DNA of 64,000 bases, taken from Sipunculus nudus. Taxonomy: Eukaryota > Annelida > Sipuncula > Golfingiida > Sipunculidae. The position numbers and the translations under genes are program-made. The stretch is taken from the NCBI GenBank assembly GCA_026874595.1, contig CM049315.1:75342401-75406400 (forward strand), read 5' to 3'. Positions within the stretch are counted from its first letter, which is position 1. The number at the start of each line of letters is the position of its first letter. Below are positions 56,701 to 63,493 of the stretch, piece by piece. The notes beneath the pieces are model-generated. The model was not told where the DNA came from. It ran no database searches and was given only the letters and a program-made list of their open reading frames with translations.

Positions 56701-59700
56701 CAAGGGACCCATGGGTCACGGCGCTCAGCTTAAGTTTGAAATTTTTGCATATGCAAAATATTCTATTTTAATGTTTTTCATTTATATAAGCATATAAGAT
56801 GCTAAGAGGGAAGAGGCCCTCCTACTTGGTTATAGTAAAGTTCTAAATATATGATTGCAAACTAATACTCTGACAAGACTGTCATGAAGAGAAACAGTAA
56901 AAGTTTTGAGATACTGTGATGCATATGAAAAATTTACAGATGGACAGGCCAGTAGATAGAATGGACTAATACCTTTATTTCACTTTAAAGGGAATAATGC
57001 ATTTAAGGTTATATATAAGCCTATTATTTAAGTATATCTCCTTTTTCCATTAAAATAGTTTTTATCTTATTAATTTTTTTTATTTACAAGTTTTAAAAAT
57101 TTGTATTAAAAAACACTGAAAATATAAGTTAAAACATTAGAATTCTAAGTTGCAATCATTATATATCCAGAGTGTAGCTCATATTGGGTCATATTATGCA
57201 TACACATATATTTTTATTATTTTTAAATCACAAATGTTAAAACTGAATTTAAAAGAAAATAATGCCACAACATTGCATCTACAAGATTATTCCTTGAATC
57301 ACTATTAAAAAGTTTTGCACATTGGAGTTTTCAGTACATGCTTAATCTTATTCACCAAATTAAATTAAAAGATTCAGTAAATTTGGTAAAATAAAAACAT
57401 CTTTTCAAATAAAGTATACACATTGTTGGTTGAATGAGGGACAAACAATATCATTATGCTTATTACAATCTAAGCTATAATTTATTACTGGAATTAATAG
57501 TCAATTTCACACCTGGTGAAGTTTTTACTCTTCTCAAGTAAGGAATTACTTATCTGAAGAACATCCACACTTCATAGCAATACACCACTTTGTGGACACA
57601 ATTAAATGTGCACTTTAATCATTGTAACCCTGGTGGTAAATACAAAATCTAAAATGTAGCATTGCTTAGCCAAGAATAAAATGAAATACAGAAAATTATA
57701 ACATTCATGTAGTTAATGCACCATCTGGGATGGGGGGGGGGTGTCCAGGGCAAAGGGGAAGCCTGCTAGTACTACTAGTAGTGGCCAAGCTGAGCCAAGG
57801 CAAGCTGCCTGGGGTGGGTTACATAATGCTGTACTACTAGGTGGGCAAGATGTAAACAACACTTGACATGGTGTATGAAAACTTGAATAAAAGTTACTCT
57901 TTTCAATCAATTCCTTTGAAATTTCAGATTTTAAAAGATTAAATCCTTATTAAATCCTTATGTATATATGCTGTGAAAATCAAATCAACAGTGCTTACAG
58001 GGAAAAAACATGCCAAAATCCTAGTGACCAAATTCTTGGCATGATAGGGGGAGACATCTAACTGTATGCAAAATTTAAGGAACTTAGACCTGAAGCTCGG
58101 GAGCTGAGCTCTAGCAAACTGCATAATACTAGCTTGATGTAAACAATATGTGACATGGTGCTTGAAAACTGGAATAAAATCTACAGTTTTTGATCAACTG
58201 GTTTCAAATTTTTGGTGTCAACAGTTGAAATGCTAACAAAAACATGCTTTGAAAATTAGATCCACAGCAGTTACAGGAAAAAAATGTGCCATGGTCAAAA
58301 TTGGGCAAAATTTAAGGTACCAATTTTTTATTTTTGCTAATATTTTAGAAAAAATTTAAAAAGATTTTGATCTAATTTTGGGTATACAATTTAATTTTGA
58401 TAAATAAAAGTAATATTACTGGAAAAAAGTGCTTAGCTTTAACAAGTTTTGTGTTAAGTGATCAAATTTCTTTCCTGATTATTTACAAAATGCATTATGT
58501 TTGGGCCCATAACTTTTTTAAATTATATAATACAGACCTAATTTCTGGCATGTACATAGGAACTATATAGAGGATTAGAGGTTATGATATTAGGAAATCC
58601 TGAAGTGCGAAAATAGGTTTTTAATGAAAAATTGAGGTTTTTCCTTAATTTCTCAAAGAAACAAAGTCGCAAAGACCCAGTTTTCAGCTTGGTGGGATAT
58701 CTTGGGGACATCTAACATTATGCCAAATTTTGGATTCCTAGGTCTTCCGGTTTCAAAACGTGCCACATCTACGGACGGTCGGACAGACAGACAGACAGAC
58801 GGACGGACGACGGACAATGGACCACGACTATAGCTCAGGTGACTTATAGTTAGCTGAGCTAAAAATAATATGAGAGGAACAATGTGCTACTGCCCTGTCA
58901 TGTAGTCCAAAACCAAATGGAACTCTGCAAATGTACATACTTGTGTTAAGAATTAAATTAGATAGCATAAAAAAATTGAGGCAGTTTCCAAGTAGACTTT
59001 TCATGGGCCTCCCCCCATGTCAAGATAGAAGATTCTAGGTCCAGTCGTTACAATTTGTGCCCTGTTAACAGATGACCGCATCTTTTAAGGTCTCAAAAAT
59101 AGAGAAAAAAAAATTGTATAAAAAAATCGAAAAAATACAGGTGGTGCCACTAGCCTGCAGAAACTGATGAAACACTCCATGATCAATATCCATGCAGAAA
59201 ATCATGGTGATCAATGCATAAGTTGTTCAGATACTTGAGTGTTTGTGTCAAATTTTCCATTATTCTGGGAGGTACTTAAGTTCCCCATCGATCAAAGAAT
59301 ATGGGTAACAGAGACCTTATTCTAGGTTTCCAAGGAGATTTTTCATGGACCTCTCTGGATGTAAAGTAAGAAGATTCCAGGTCCAGCGGTTACGATTTGT
59401 GCCCTGTTAACGGACAGATGACCTGACGGCCGGATGGACGACAGACAAAGAGTGATTGCTAAAGCTCAGATGACTTACAGTCAGCTGAGCTAATAAAATA
59501 CACTTGAAAACATGATTTCCACTTTTTCAGTGTTTCACGAGGGTTCAAATTTTTGTAATCTCACCATACAGTAAACTACACAAAGTATATCCTTTATTGC
59601 ATGAATAATGTAATATGATCGCAAAATATTTAAAATCTGGAAACGACCCAAGAAACACTAAATTAGTATATGCATTCTTGTTTATTATAGGCAGATAGTG

Positions 59701-60017
59701 CAAAAGATCTCATATATTATCAACATCAATTTTCGTCTTACGAAAAACAATCTGTTAATATTAACAATATCAACATTGTGTCTTGCGACATCACAGGTAC
59801 AATTTATTTACATCAGATGCCTATGAAACCTTATGAACAAAATGCTATGTATATATAAAGGGCAAGAAGAGGTAAATTTATATCAATACAGGTTGAATTT
59901 GTATCAAACATTTGACATGTCCAATGACAGTTTTTCAAAACAGTTTATAACTTATTCAACAAATCACTGACCTGTGAACTGTTCCTATTGGTTTTCGATA
60001 TATTTCATTGCTCAGTG
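38726..60017 (-). CDS. OFD1: OFD1 homologue, C-terminal part (13 exons, 5' end outside window)
   Basis: Exons in gene order: 59972-60017, 55709-55831, 51570-51687, 50322-50478, 49389-49493, 47872-48007, 45057-45181, 44552-44677, 43678-43841, 43005-43145, 41998-42039, 39623-39678, 38726-38759. They join into 456 codons plus stop with every phase consistent. Matches to vertebrate OFD1: TRERLKNLESEAE+KLEANYRNFQ (coiled coil, human ERLEKAFRSYH), RPLSSTPYKHQ (RRLSSTPLPKA), a charged coiled coil EARRREEERKREEELDKEWQ, EKEQRELKKFQQE (ERERRELEKLYQE), QKYMAMVQEQKEKEKE (EKYMKIIQQEQDQE) and an acidic end in SDFEW (ELDDSW). OFD1 is a centriole, basal-body and centriolar-satellite protein needed for cilia. 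The LisH motif and most coiled coils are upstream of the window. Several mobile elements sit in its introns; none interrupts an exon. Confidence 0.9.
38806..39355 (+). repeat. GAGCACCGC repeat family, copy in OFD1 intron
   Basis: Starts CGCACCGCAAAGGTGCATAA and contains three ~120-bp units with GTGACCTCTGACCTCATTAA, ATATGCATGGATTTTGCTG and AAAATCCAT, ending ACTAAAAGTTAACGG and CCCGTCATAGATAGGCGTAT. Confidence 0.7.
39623..39678 (-). CDS. OFD1: OFD1 exon
   Basis: Acceptor ATCTTTAG|GA, donor AAAAG|GTTTGT. Codes DKTPSHSEPDLSGLDEPK, an acidic segment before the C-terminus. Confidence 0.8.
40240..41872 (+). mobile_element. 5'-truncated LINE (non-LTR retrotransposon) in OFD1 intron
   Basis: Antisense to OFD1. 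It keeps the last part of RT, the C-terminal domain and a 3' tail ending TCTATTCATTCATTCATA. The start near 40240 is where RT similarity begins abruptly, typical of 5' truncation. The tail includes a (TTA)n stretch at 41580-41630. Clade not assigned. Confidence 0.88.
40271..41454 (+). pseudogene. LINE reverse transcriptase C-terminal part
   Basis: LMFADNLVCFADTAGRLQSK is the RT catalytic box, with FADD changed to FADN (Asn codon 40283-40285), so it is inactive. An in-frame TAA at 40334-40336 precedes the long open stretch 40364-41350: YKYLGGTFTS, ANKALIIIKQFI, VLPILCYGSELWGFE, then a C-terminal motif RFCKYC...DEHHFIMKCPLY (Cys/His cluster). A one-base frameshift near 41340 puts the last codons (DDLSTFTSLMADNNAHTIKQ to YQER, stop 41452-41454) in another frame. 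Confidence 0.88.
41998..42039 (-). CDS. OFD1: OFD1 micro-exon (14 codons)
   Basis: Acceptor CTTTTTTAG|AC, donor GAAAG|GTTGGT. Codes TSQKAVDTWKKGRK. Short, but exactly 42 bases in phase 0 between two phase-0 boundaries. Confidence 0.75.
43005..43145 (-). CDS. OFD1: OFD1 exon
   Basis: Acceptor TTTCTCCAG|AA, donor AAAGAG|GTGAGG; 47 codons in phase 0. Codes QIDPMMQKYMAMVQEQKEKE, the counterpart of PLEKYMKIIQQEQDQE near the human C-terminus. Confidence 0.9.
43678..43841 (-). CDS. OFD1: OFD1 exon, charged coiled coil
   Basis: Acceptor TCTCCCCAG|AT, donor AGGAG|GTACGA. Codes an Arg/Glu-rich helix: EARRREEERKREEELDKEWQ, then EKEQRELKKFQQE. This corresponds to the human segment with REERRQSNLQEV and ERERRELEKLYQE. 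It is the strongest OFD1 signature in the window. Confidence 0.9.
44552..44677 (-). CDS. OFD1: OFD1 exon
   Basis: Acceptor TTTCTTCAG|GT, donor AGCAAG|GTAATG. Codes QSTVMTAPVQQMAPLEQHLQ and VTVSLDNTWKQ, a Gln-rich linker just before the charged coiled coil. Confidence 0.82.
45057..45181 (-). CDS. OFD1: OFD1 exon
   Basis: Acceptor ATCTTTTCAG|GA, donor GTCAG|GTAATT. Codes TSSSSRARPLSLDDLEARPG and then SPESHTTQS. Only one frame is open and it is the phase required by both neighbours. Confidence 0.82.
45657..45750 (+). repeat. Long direct repeat, left copy
   Basis: GGCAAGATCAAATTCCTGGG, GATATATACTAATATCATGA and TACTGCAGTAAATTTTTGTG occur here and again at 46643-46735. The two ~94-bp copies lie 986 bases apart, bracketing the GAGCACCGC repeat. 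Confidence 0.75.
45733..46395 (+). repeat. GAGCACCGC repeat family, copy in OFD1 intron
   Basis: Starts GAGCACCGCAAATGTGCATA; four ~125-bp units (GTGACATCTGACCTCATTAA, AAAATCCATTA, AAGTCACCAAGG); ends AACACTAAAAGTTAACAGAC and ACTCCCGTCATATGAAGGGC. One more internal unit than the 38806 copy. Confidence 0.7.
46643..46735 (+). repeat. Long direct repeat, right copy
   Basis: Second copy of 45657-45750, differing at a few positions; ends in AAGAGCACCACAAATGTTCA, i.e. the beginning of the GAGCACCGC family with no body after it. Confidence 0.75.
46980..47706. mobile_element. Non-autonomous hAT-type DNA transposon (727 bp)
   Basis: Ends TAGGGCTGGCA and TGCCAGCCCAA are inverted repeats (10 of 11), followed inside by ATCGATTA-type motifs on both sides. 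The flanks carry the same GAAGGTAC at 46972-46979 and 47707-47714 (9 matching bases if the adjoining A is counted). An 8-bp duplication is the hAT signature. No transposase is encoded. It sits in an OFD1 intron. Confidence 0.9.
47872..48007 (-). CDS. OFD1: OFD1 exon
   Basis: Acceptor ATGTTTGCAG|CT, donor GGCAG|GTAACA. Codes SRELQLPSTPPKHSQPADTG and LDISVSTVHSVNSPAKEPPG. A disordered Ser/Pro-rich linker; phase-consistent with both neighbours. Confidence 0.82.
48041..48080. repeat. (GA)n(TA)n microsatellite
   Basis: AGAGAGAGAGA followed directly by a (TA)n run, 35-40 bases, about 35 bases upstream (in gene sense) of the OFD1 exon acceptor at 48007. Stretch 48080-49380 holds intron sequence with nothing else recognised. 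Confidence 0.85.
49389..49493 (-). CDS. OFD1: OFD1 exon
   Basis: Acceptor TTATTGTAG|GT, donor TTCAG|GTACTG. Codes PQLTGSRSSGPHSQRD and TRPLSSTPYKHQAPS; the RxLSSTP motif is shared with vertebrate OFD1. Confidence 0.85.
49877..50220 (+). repeat. GGAATGCAAGCC repeat family, copy 5
   Basis: Starts ATCTGTTCTCTAAGGAATGC with a 9-base G-run and runs to ACACATGCCCTCCCATTGGA. Lies in the OFD1 intron next to the exon at 50322-50478; the donor of that exon is about 100 bases away. Confidence 0.7.
50322..50478 (-). CDS. OFD1: OFD1 exon
   Basis: Acceptor TTTTTACAG|AA, donor GGCCA|GTATGT. Codes KLEANYRNFQYRMTAVPSLP, matching human RLEKAFRSYHRRV, then a Ser/Pro-rich linker ending HSPMA. Reading through the donor stays open for a while but loses similarity. 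Confidence 0.88.
50925..51350. repeat. Interspersed repeat, second copy
   Basis: Counterpart of 13330-13720: ATTCCATATATG, CATTGTATTCTCTTGG, GAAAACCCATAC, GCATGGTAAGGGACAGG, CAGATGACTTCTTTACTCAT. OFD1 intron. Confidence 0.5.
51570..51687 (-). CDS. OFD1: OFD1 exon
   Basis: Acceptor GATTTCCAG|TG, donor CAGAG|GTAGGA. Codes YSYSMDLVHETRERLKNLES ending EAE, the start of the conserved short coiled coil that continues in the next exon. Confidence 0.88.
51745..52210 (+). repeat. AAGGTCAAGGTCACC repeat
   Basis: Contains GAGGGTCAAGGTCACCAAAT and TTAAGGTCAAGGTCACCAGT about 150 bases apart, each followed by ATGTATAAAATTTCA-like and GGTTCAAAAGTTAT-like motifs, and ends CCCCATGGGAGAAGACAT. A degenerate two-unit repeat in an OFD1 intron. 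Confidence 0.5.
53325..53709 (+). mobile_element. tRNA-derived SINE-like element
   Basis: The first ~72 bases look like a tRNA gene: A-box-like TGGCTTCTGTGG (53325-53336), B-box GAGTTCAAGTC (53376-53386), spacing about 45. A ~310-base unrelated body follows, ending AGATAAGACAGCATAAAA. A second copy of the body's end is at 58866-58972. Family not named. Confidence 0.65.
53711..55613 (+). mobile_element. Palindrome-ended repeat, long copy in OFD1 intron
   Basis: Starts AACAAGGGACCTATGGGTCA then TGCTCAGCTGAC and ends GACGGACGACGGACAATGG followed by the TAGCTCAG...CTGAGCTA palindrome. The last ~700 bases match the module of 17460-17990 in the opposite sense. Contains an 18-base G-run at 54701. 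It abuts the SINE end exactly. Confidence 0.7.
55709..55831 (-). CDS. OFD1: OFD1 exon
   Basis: Acceptor GTTTTACAG|AG, donor AGGAG|GTAGGT. Codes DSFCGESNNMAPEVPRVSSE and then LADDLISGPT. A low-complexity linker; the call rests on good splice sites and matching phase with both neighbours. Confidence 0.72.
56699..58863 (+). mobile_element. Palindrome-ended repeat, long copy in OFD1 intron
   Basis: Starts AACAAGGGACCCATGGGTCA, CGGCGCTCAGCT; ends GACGGACAATGGACCACGAC and TAGCTCAG...CTGAGCTA. As in the RNase H insertion, the module occurs in two versions (about 57930-58250, then 58260-58720). Joined directly to a 5'-truncated SINE end. Confidence 0.72.
58866..58972 (+). repeat. SINE 3' fragment
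   Basis: ATAATATGAGAGG, GTCATGTAGTCC, TGCAAATGTACATACTT and AGATAGCATAAAA parallel the end of the SINE at 53605-53709. Confidence 0.6.
59000..59495 (+). repeat. ~340-bp repeat, isolated copy
   Basis: GATTCTAGGTCCAGTCG, ACAGGTGGTGCCACTAG, CTGATGAAACACTCCATGAT, ATTATTCTGGGAGGTACTTA and GATTCCAGGTCCAGCGG, ending GGATGGACGACAGACAAAG and GTCAGCTGAGCTAATAAAA. Same order as 27780-28825. Confidence 0.7.
59972..60017 (-). CDS. OFD1: OFD1 exon (most upstream in window)
   Basis: Acceptor ATTTGCAG|CA, donor TTCACAG|GTCAGT. Codes LSNEIYRKPIGTVH in the only frame without a stop, and its phase fits the next exon (AG+A gives Arg before DSFCGES). It lies in the poorly conserved linker, so support is splice phase rather than homology. 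Confidence 0.65.
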
Positions 60018-60099
60018 CTGCAAATATAAACACAAAAGGTAATAATTAATAGTGATCCTGGCAATTAAATGGGTTTCATTTTGTGCAGTTAGAATCAGG

Positions 60100-60636
60100 A
60101 AGTACACTTTGGACAAGAAATAAGTGAACTGAAGTACACTTTGAACAAGAAACAAGAGAACTGAAGTAAACTTTGATCAAGAAACAAGGGAACTAAATAA
60201 CACTTTGAACAAGAAATGTAAGAACTGGGGTACACTTTGAACAAGAAACAAGAGAACTGAAGTACAATTTGAACAGGAAACAAGAGAACTGAAGTACACT
60301 TTGAACAAGAAATCTGAGAACTGAAGTACACTTTGAACAAGAAACAAGAAAAATGAAGTACACTTGAACAATAAACAAGAAAAATAAAGTACACTTGAAC
60401 AAGAAACAAGAAAAATGAAGTACACTTGAACAAGAAACAAGAAAAATGAAGTACACTTGAACAAGAAACAAGAAAAATGAAGTACACTTGAACAAGAAAC
60501 AAGAAAAATGAAGTACACTTGAACAAGAAACATGAAAAATGAAGTACACTTGAACAAGAAACAAGAAAAATGAAGTACACTTGAACAAGAAACAAGAAAA
60601 ATGAAGTACACTTGAACAAGAATCAAGAGAGCTGTG
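60100..60636. repeat. 31/32-bp minisatellite, about 17 copies
   Basis: Left half has 32-base units (AAGTACACTTTGAACAAGAA then ACAAGAGAACTG); right half has near-perfect 31-base units with one T less and AAAAATG at the end. On the - strand all three frames are open across the right half because 31 is not a multiple of 3 and no frame has a stop. It lies about 80 bases upstream, in gene sense, of the OFD1 exon at 59972-60017. Not a gene. Confidence 0.92.
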
Positions 60637-60757
60637 ACAGATGTACGAGTTTGTTTATCTAACAGCAATGTTTACAAACAGAAGAACCATGAAACCTAAG
60701 GTGGCTGGTTGCATTTGTATGGAAGTTGAGAGGTCACTAGTAGCAAAACACACTTTA

Positions 60758-61072
60758 CAAAACCCCCCCATTCCCTCCCTGTGAATGGTGGTTTTGTTAG
60801 TAAACTGTTGTGATCTTTTCTGTATTAATGAGAATTTTCTCTGTTAAAGTTTATACGCCAGAGTAAGCCAACCGAAAATTTTCCCTTATTGGGCCTATTT
60901 TGCCCATCCCGCCTCGTTCCCGTGTATCTAGGTCACACTTCCGTTACCCATAATCACATTTTCGAAGGCGTAAGGAAGAGGACTGGGAGGGAGCGATGTT
61001 TGTAATACAGAAAAGCTCACAACAGTTTACCAACAAAACCACCATTCACAGGGAGGGAAAGGGGGGGTTTTA
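60758..61072. repeat. 70-bp inverted repeat at the DIRS element end
   Basis: Arms 60758-60827 and 61003-61072 are reverse complements with a few mismatches (CCCTCCCTGTGAATGGTGGT against ACCACCATTCACAGGGAGGG), spacer about 175 bases. A third partial copy of the arm's inner end (TTTCTGTATTAATGAGAA) is direct at 61097-61114. DIRS elements carry terminal inverted repeats and an internal complementary region, which this could be. Confidence 0.8.
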
Positions 61073-61306
61073 TTACATAAACATAATTGTGAGCTGTTTC
61101 TGTATTAATGAGAAAAAAACAGACATGCCTTGGGGAGGGAGCACCTACCTGTAACGCTGGAACGAGGAATCACAGTGCTGTGAAGGAGCAGCGGACGACG
61201 TCGGTAGCGGAACCGACGGAGAGGAAGAAGATGGCCTGGAAATTTGTAGGACCTCACCCGACGCGAACACAGGGCCCATGGAGGAGAGGCCCGAAGCCTG
61301 GAGCGG

Positions 61307-61510
61307 AACAACAGTCAGATAGAAGCGTGTGAACGGAGATGGGGATATCCAGTATCCCATCTGGACCAACTGATTAGGTGAGATCCTGGAGAAATGGGCC
61401 AAGGAAGTCGAAATAGCTCGAATGTCATGGGCCTTGAAGTGAAGTTGGTCTAATGTGGAATGAGAAGCGGATTCATATGCGGCGACGATAGTAGCTTGAG
61501 TCACGCACTA
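61307..61510 (-). pseudogene. Tyrosine recombinase, C-terminal box, DIRS-type element
   Basis: VTQATIVAAYESASH, then KAHDIRAISTSLAHFSRISP, LVQMGYWISPSPFTRFYL. This fits H-x-x-R, a conserved Trp and the nucleophile Tyr (codon near 61319-61321). The first half of the recombinase (core-binding domain and box I) is absent: only some 20 bases separate this from the RNase H linker. Confidence 0.8.
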
Positions 61511-61522
61511 ATGGTGAAAGGG

Positions 61523-62258
61523 CTAATCACCGAATTGGAAGATGTGACTTTTGTAGAAACAACTTCTTGCGCGAGAGAGAAGCGAGCGCCACAGAGGAAA
61601 CCATGGAGTCGCAGGATGAAACGGAACGATGAGAAGCAGGGTAGGCTGGTCCGCGCGGGACAAGCGGAGGAGGACACGGCGGATGAGCGGAGGCGCCGGA
61701 AACGCAAAGAGAAACCGGTGAGACCACCTGGACGGCGGCGTGTCGGGGAGACGGTCGCAAGGGTGACGTAGACGCGTCTCGGAAGGCACGAGAGCGGGGG
61801 GGAATGGAAAATCGAACAGATCGAAATTCCGGCCACCCCAGGCGAGCGAAAACACTCCGAATAAGGAGTGGAAGGAGCGGTGGGGAAGGAAGAGACGCCG
61901 GATGACAGGAAAGGGCGTCCGCGAGGACGTTCGACACGCCCGGAAGATGGGATGCACGAACTGAATCCCGGAGAGAGAGGCATAGATCGAACAAAAGGGA
62001 AGTCTCCTGCATGAGCGAGGGAGACCGAGTACCGCCCTGCTTGTAGATATAGGCCACAACCGTGGTAGTGTCGGTCCGGATGAGAATGTGACGTCCGATC
62101 AAGCAGGGAGACAAGTGGGAGATCGCGCGACGGACGGCACGCAGGTCAAGGATATTGATATGGAGCAGACGTTCCGATGGGGACCATATCCCGGAAGCGC
62201 GAAGATCGGCGAGATGGGCCCCCAACCGAGGAGAGACGCATCGGAATAGACGGTGCAA
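61523..62258 (-). pseudogene. RNase H and linker, DIRS-type element
   Basis: GIWSPSERLLHINILDLRAV, HILIRTDTTTVVAYIYKQGG, TRSPSLMQE, HLPGVSNVLADALS: the DIRS-like RNase H. The linker continues in another frame as FPAPPLIRRVLLRLSRADQP and TLLLIVPFHPATPWFP, the conserved region between RNase H and recombinase. At least one frameshift near 61980-62050. Confidence 0.85.
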
Positions 62259-63400
62259 TCGACACCCCTGGAAAAAGGAACGCCGCGCAGGAGACAGGAA
62301 AGGTCCATCCAGGGACGAAGGGACTGCCAGGGGCGCCGAAACGGGAGGATCGTAGGACGAACCGAGGTTAACCGGAGAAGGCGGTGACGGTGCAAGATAG
62401 ACTGAATCGGACGCAGGTACAGGCTGCCGATCGGGATGAAAGACGCGGCCCGGTTGAGAGCACCGTGGAGAGAAGCCGCAGGGCGCGAGTCTACACGGCG
62501 CCTCGTGAGAAAGGAACGAATCAGGCGGCGGAGCGGGAGAGTAAAATCACGCGGGAGCAACGCTGTGCCGGACGCCAAAGCGAGCGTGACACCCAGAAAT
62601 CCGAGGGACTGGGTGGGAGTGAGAAGAGATTACGCCGCAATGACCAGGAAGCCGAGGTTCCGAAGTAAGATGAGAACCCGGGAGCGATGCGATGCGATGC
62701 GGCCGCATGGACAAGCCAGCGTCCAGATAAGGGAGCACAGAAATGCCAGGTGAACGGAGAAAACACGGGACCGCGTGAACAAGTATGGTAAAATCCAGGG
62801 GGCCACTAGGATCCGAAAAGGATGGTCTATTTTTGAACGCCCAATCCATCCGCCAAACAATGCGGAGCACAGCATGGATAATGAACATCCGAAACGGGGG
62901 CGGACGGATGAACGAAAGGAGGCGCTACAGGTCTATGATCGGGCGCCAACGGCCGTGCGGTTCGGGAACAAGAAAGGCGAGAGTGAAACCCCACGGAGGA
63001 TGGGGAAACCTCGAAAATGCCCGTTTGTCGAACATAGATGGAATGGCCTCCGCCAAGCGAGGCGTCATGCTGGAACGGACGGAGGCGGAGCGGGCTAAAC
63101 GTAAGACGGAACCCGAACTGTAGGGCGCCGAGAATGAACCGCTGTGAGGGGAAACCCGCCCACGCGGGAAAACGGTCGCTGAGCCGAGCGCCGATCGGAG
63201 CTAGAGAGGCAATTCTTGGTCGAACCTCGGATGGAGGATTGACCACGAAAAGGCGGAGAACGGCTGGAACGTCCGGAAGGACGTGAAGAGAGAGCAGATG
63301 CGTGACGCGGCTGAGCGGAAGCTGCAACTGGCTCCGAATTGGGAGGATCGTGGAAGGAAGGCCGAGGCGCAAGAGAGGTCGAGCGGAGGCGGGCCAGACG
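62099..63400 (-). pseudogene. Reverse transcriptase, DIRS-type element
   Basis: From the right: IGARLSDRFPAWAGFPSQRF and ILGALQFGFRLTF (start of RT), then in other frames RFPHPPWGFTLAFLVPEPHG, RWRPIIDL, VLRIVWRMDWAFK. Soon after comes SPGISVLPYLDAGLSM, the YLDD box with its second Asp as Ala. The DLKDAYFHIPI to LPFGLS part between them is missing, an internal deletion of about 100 bases or more. The thumb/connection HGALNRAASFIPIGSLYLRP and VYSDASLLGWG follow. Several frameshifts. Confidence 0.82.
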
Positions 63401-63493
63401 ATCCGAGCGCGCCAAGGTGTGGGCAAAGAGAGGCCGTAATTGGCCGCCAAACAGCAGGGAACCGGTAAAGGCGGAGAATAAAGCTCGGTCAAC

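Noticed and set aside
60095-60668. Three overlapping - strand open frames of 131-174 codons
   Set aside because: All are translations of one 31/32-base tandem repeat in three frames, not a protein gene.
61108-63468. Many + strand open frames in the GC-rich block
   Set aside because: They are antisense to clearly recognisable DIRS RT, RNase H and recombinase segments; long frames arise from the GC-rich composition.
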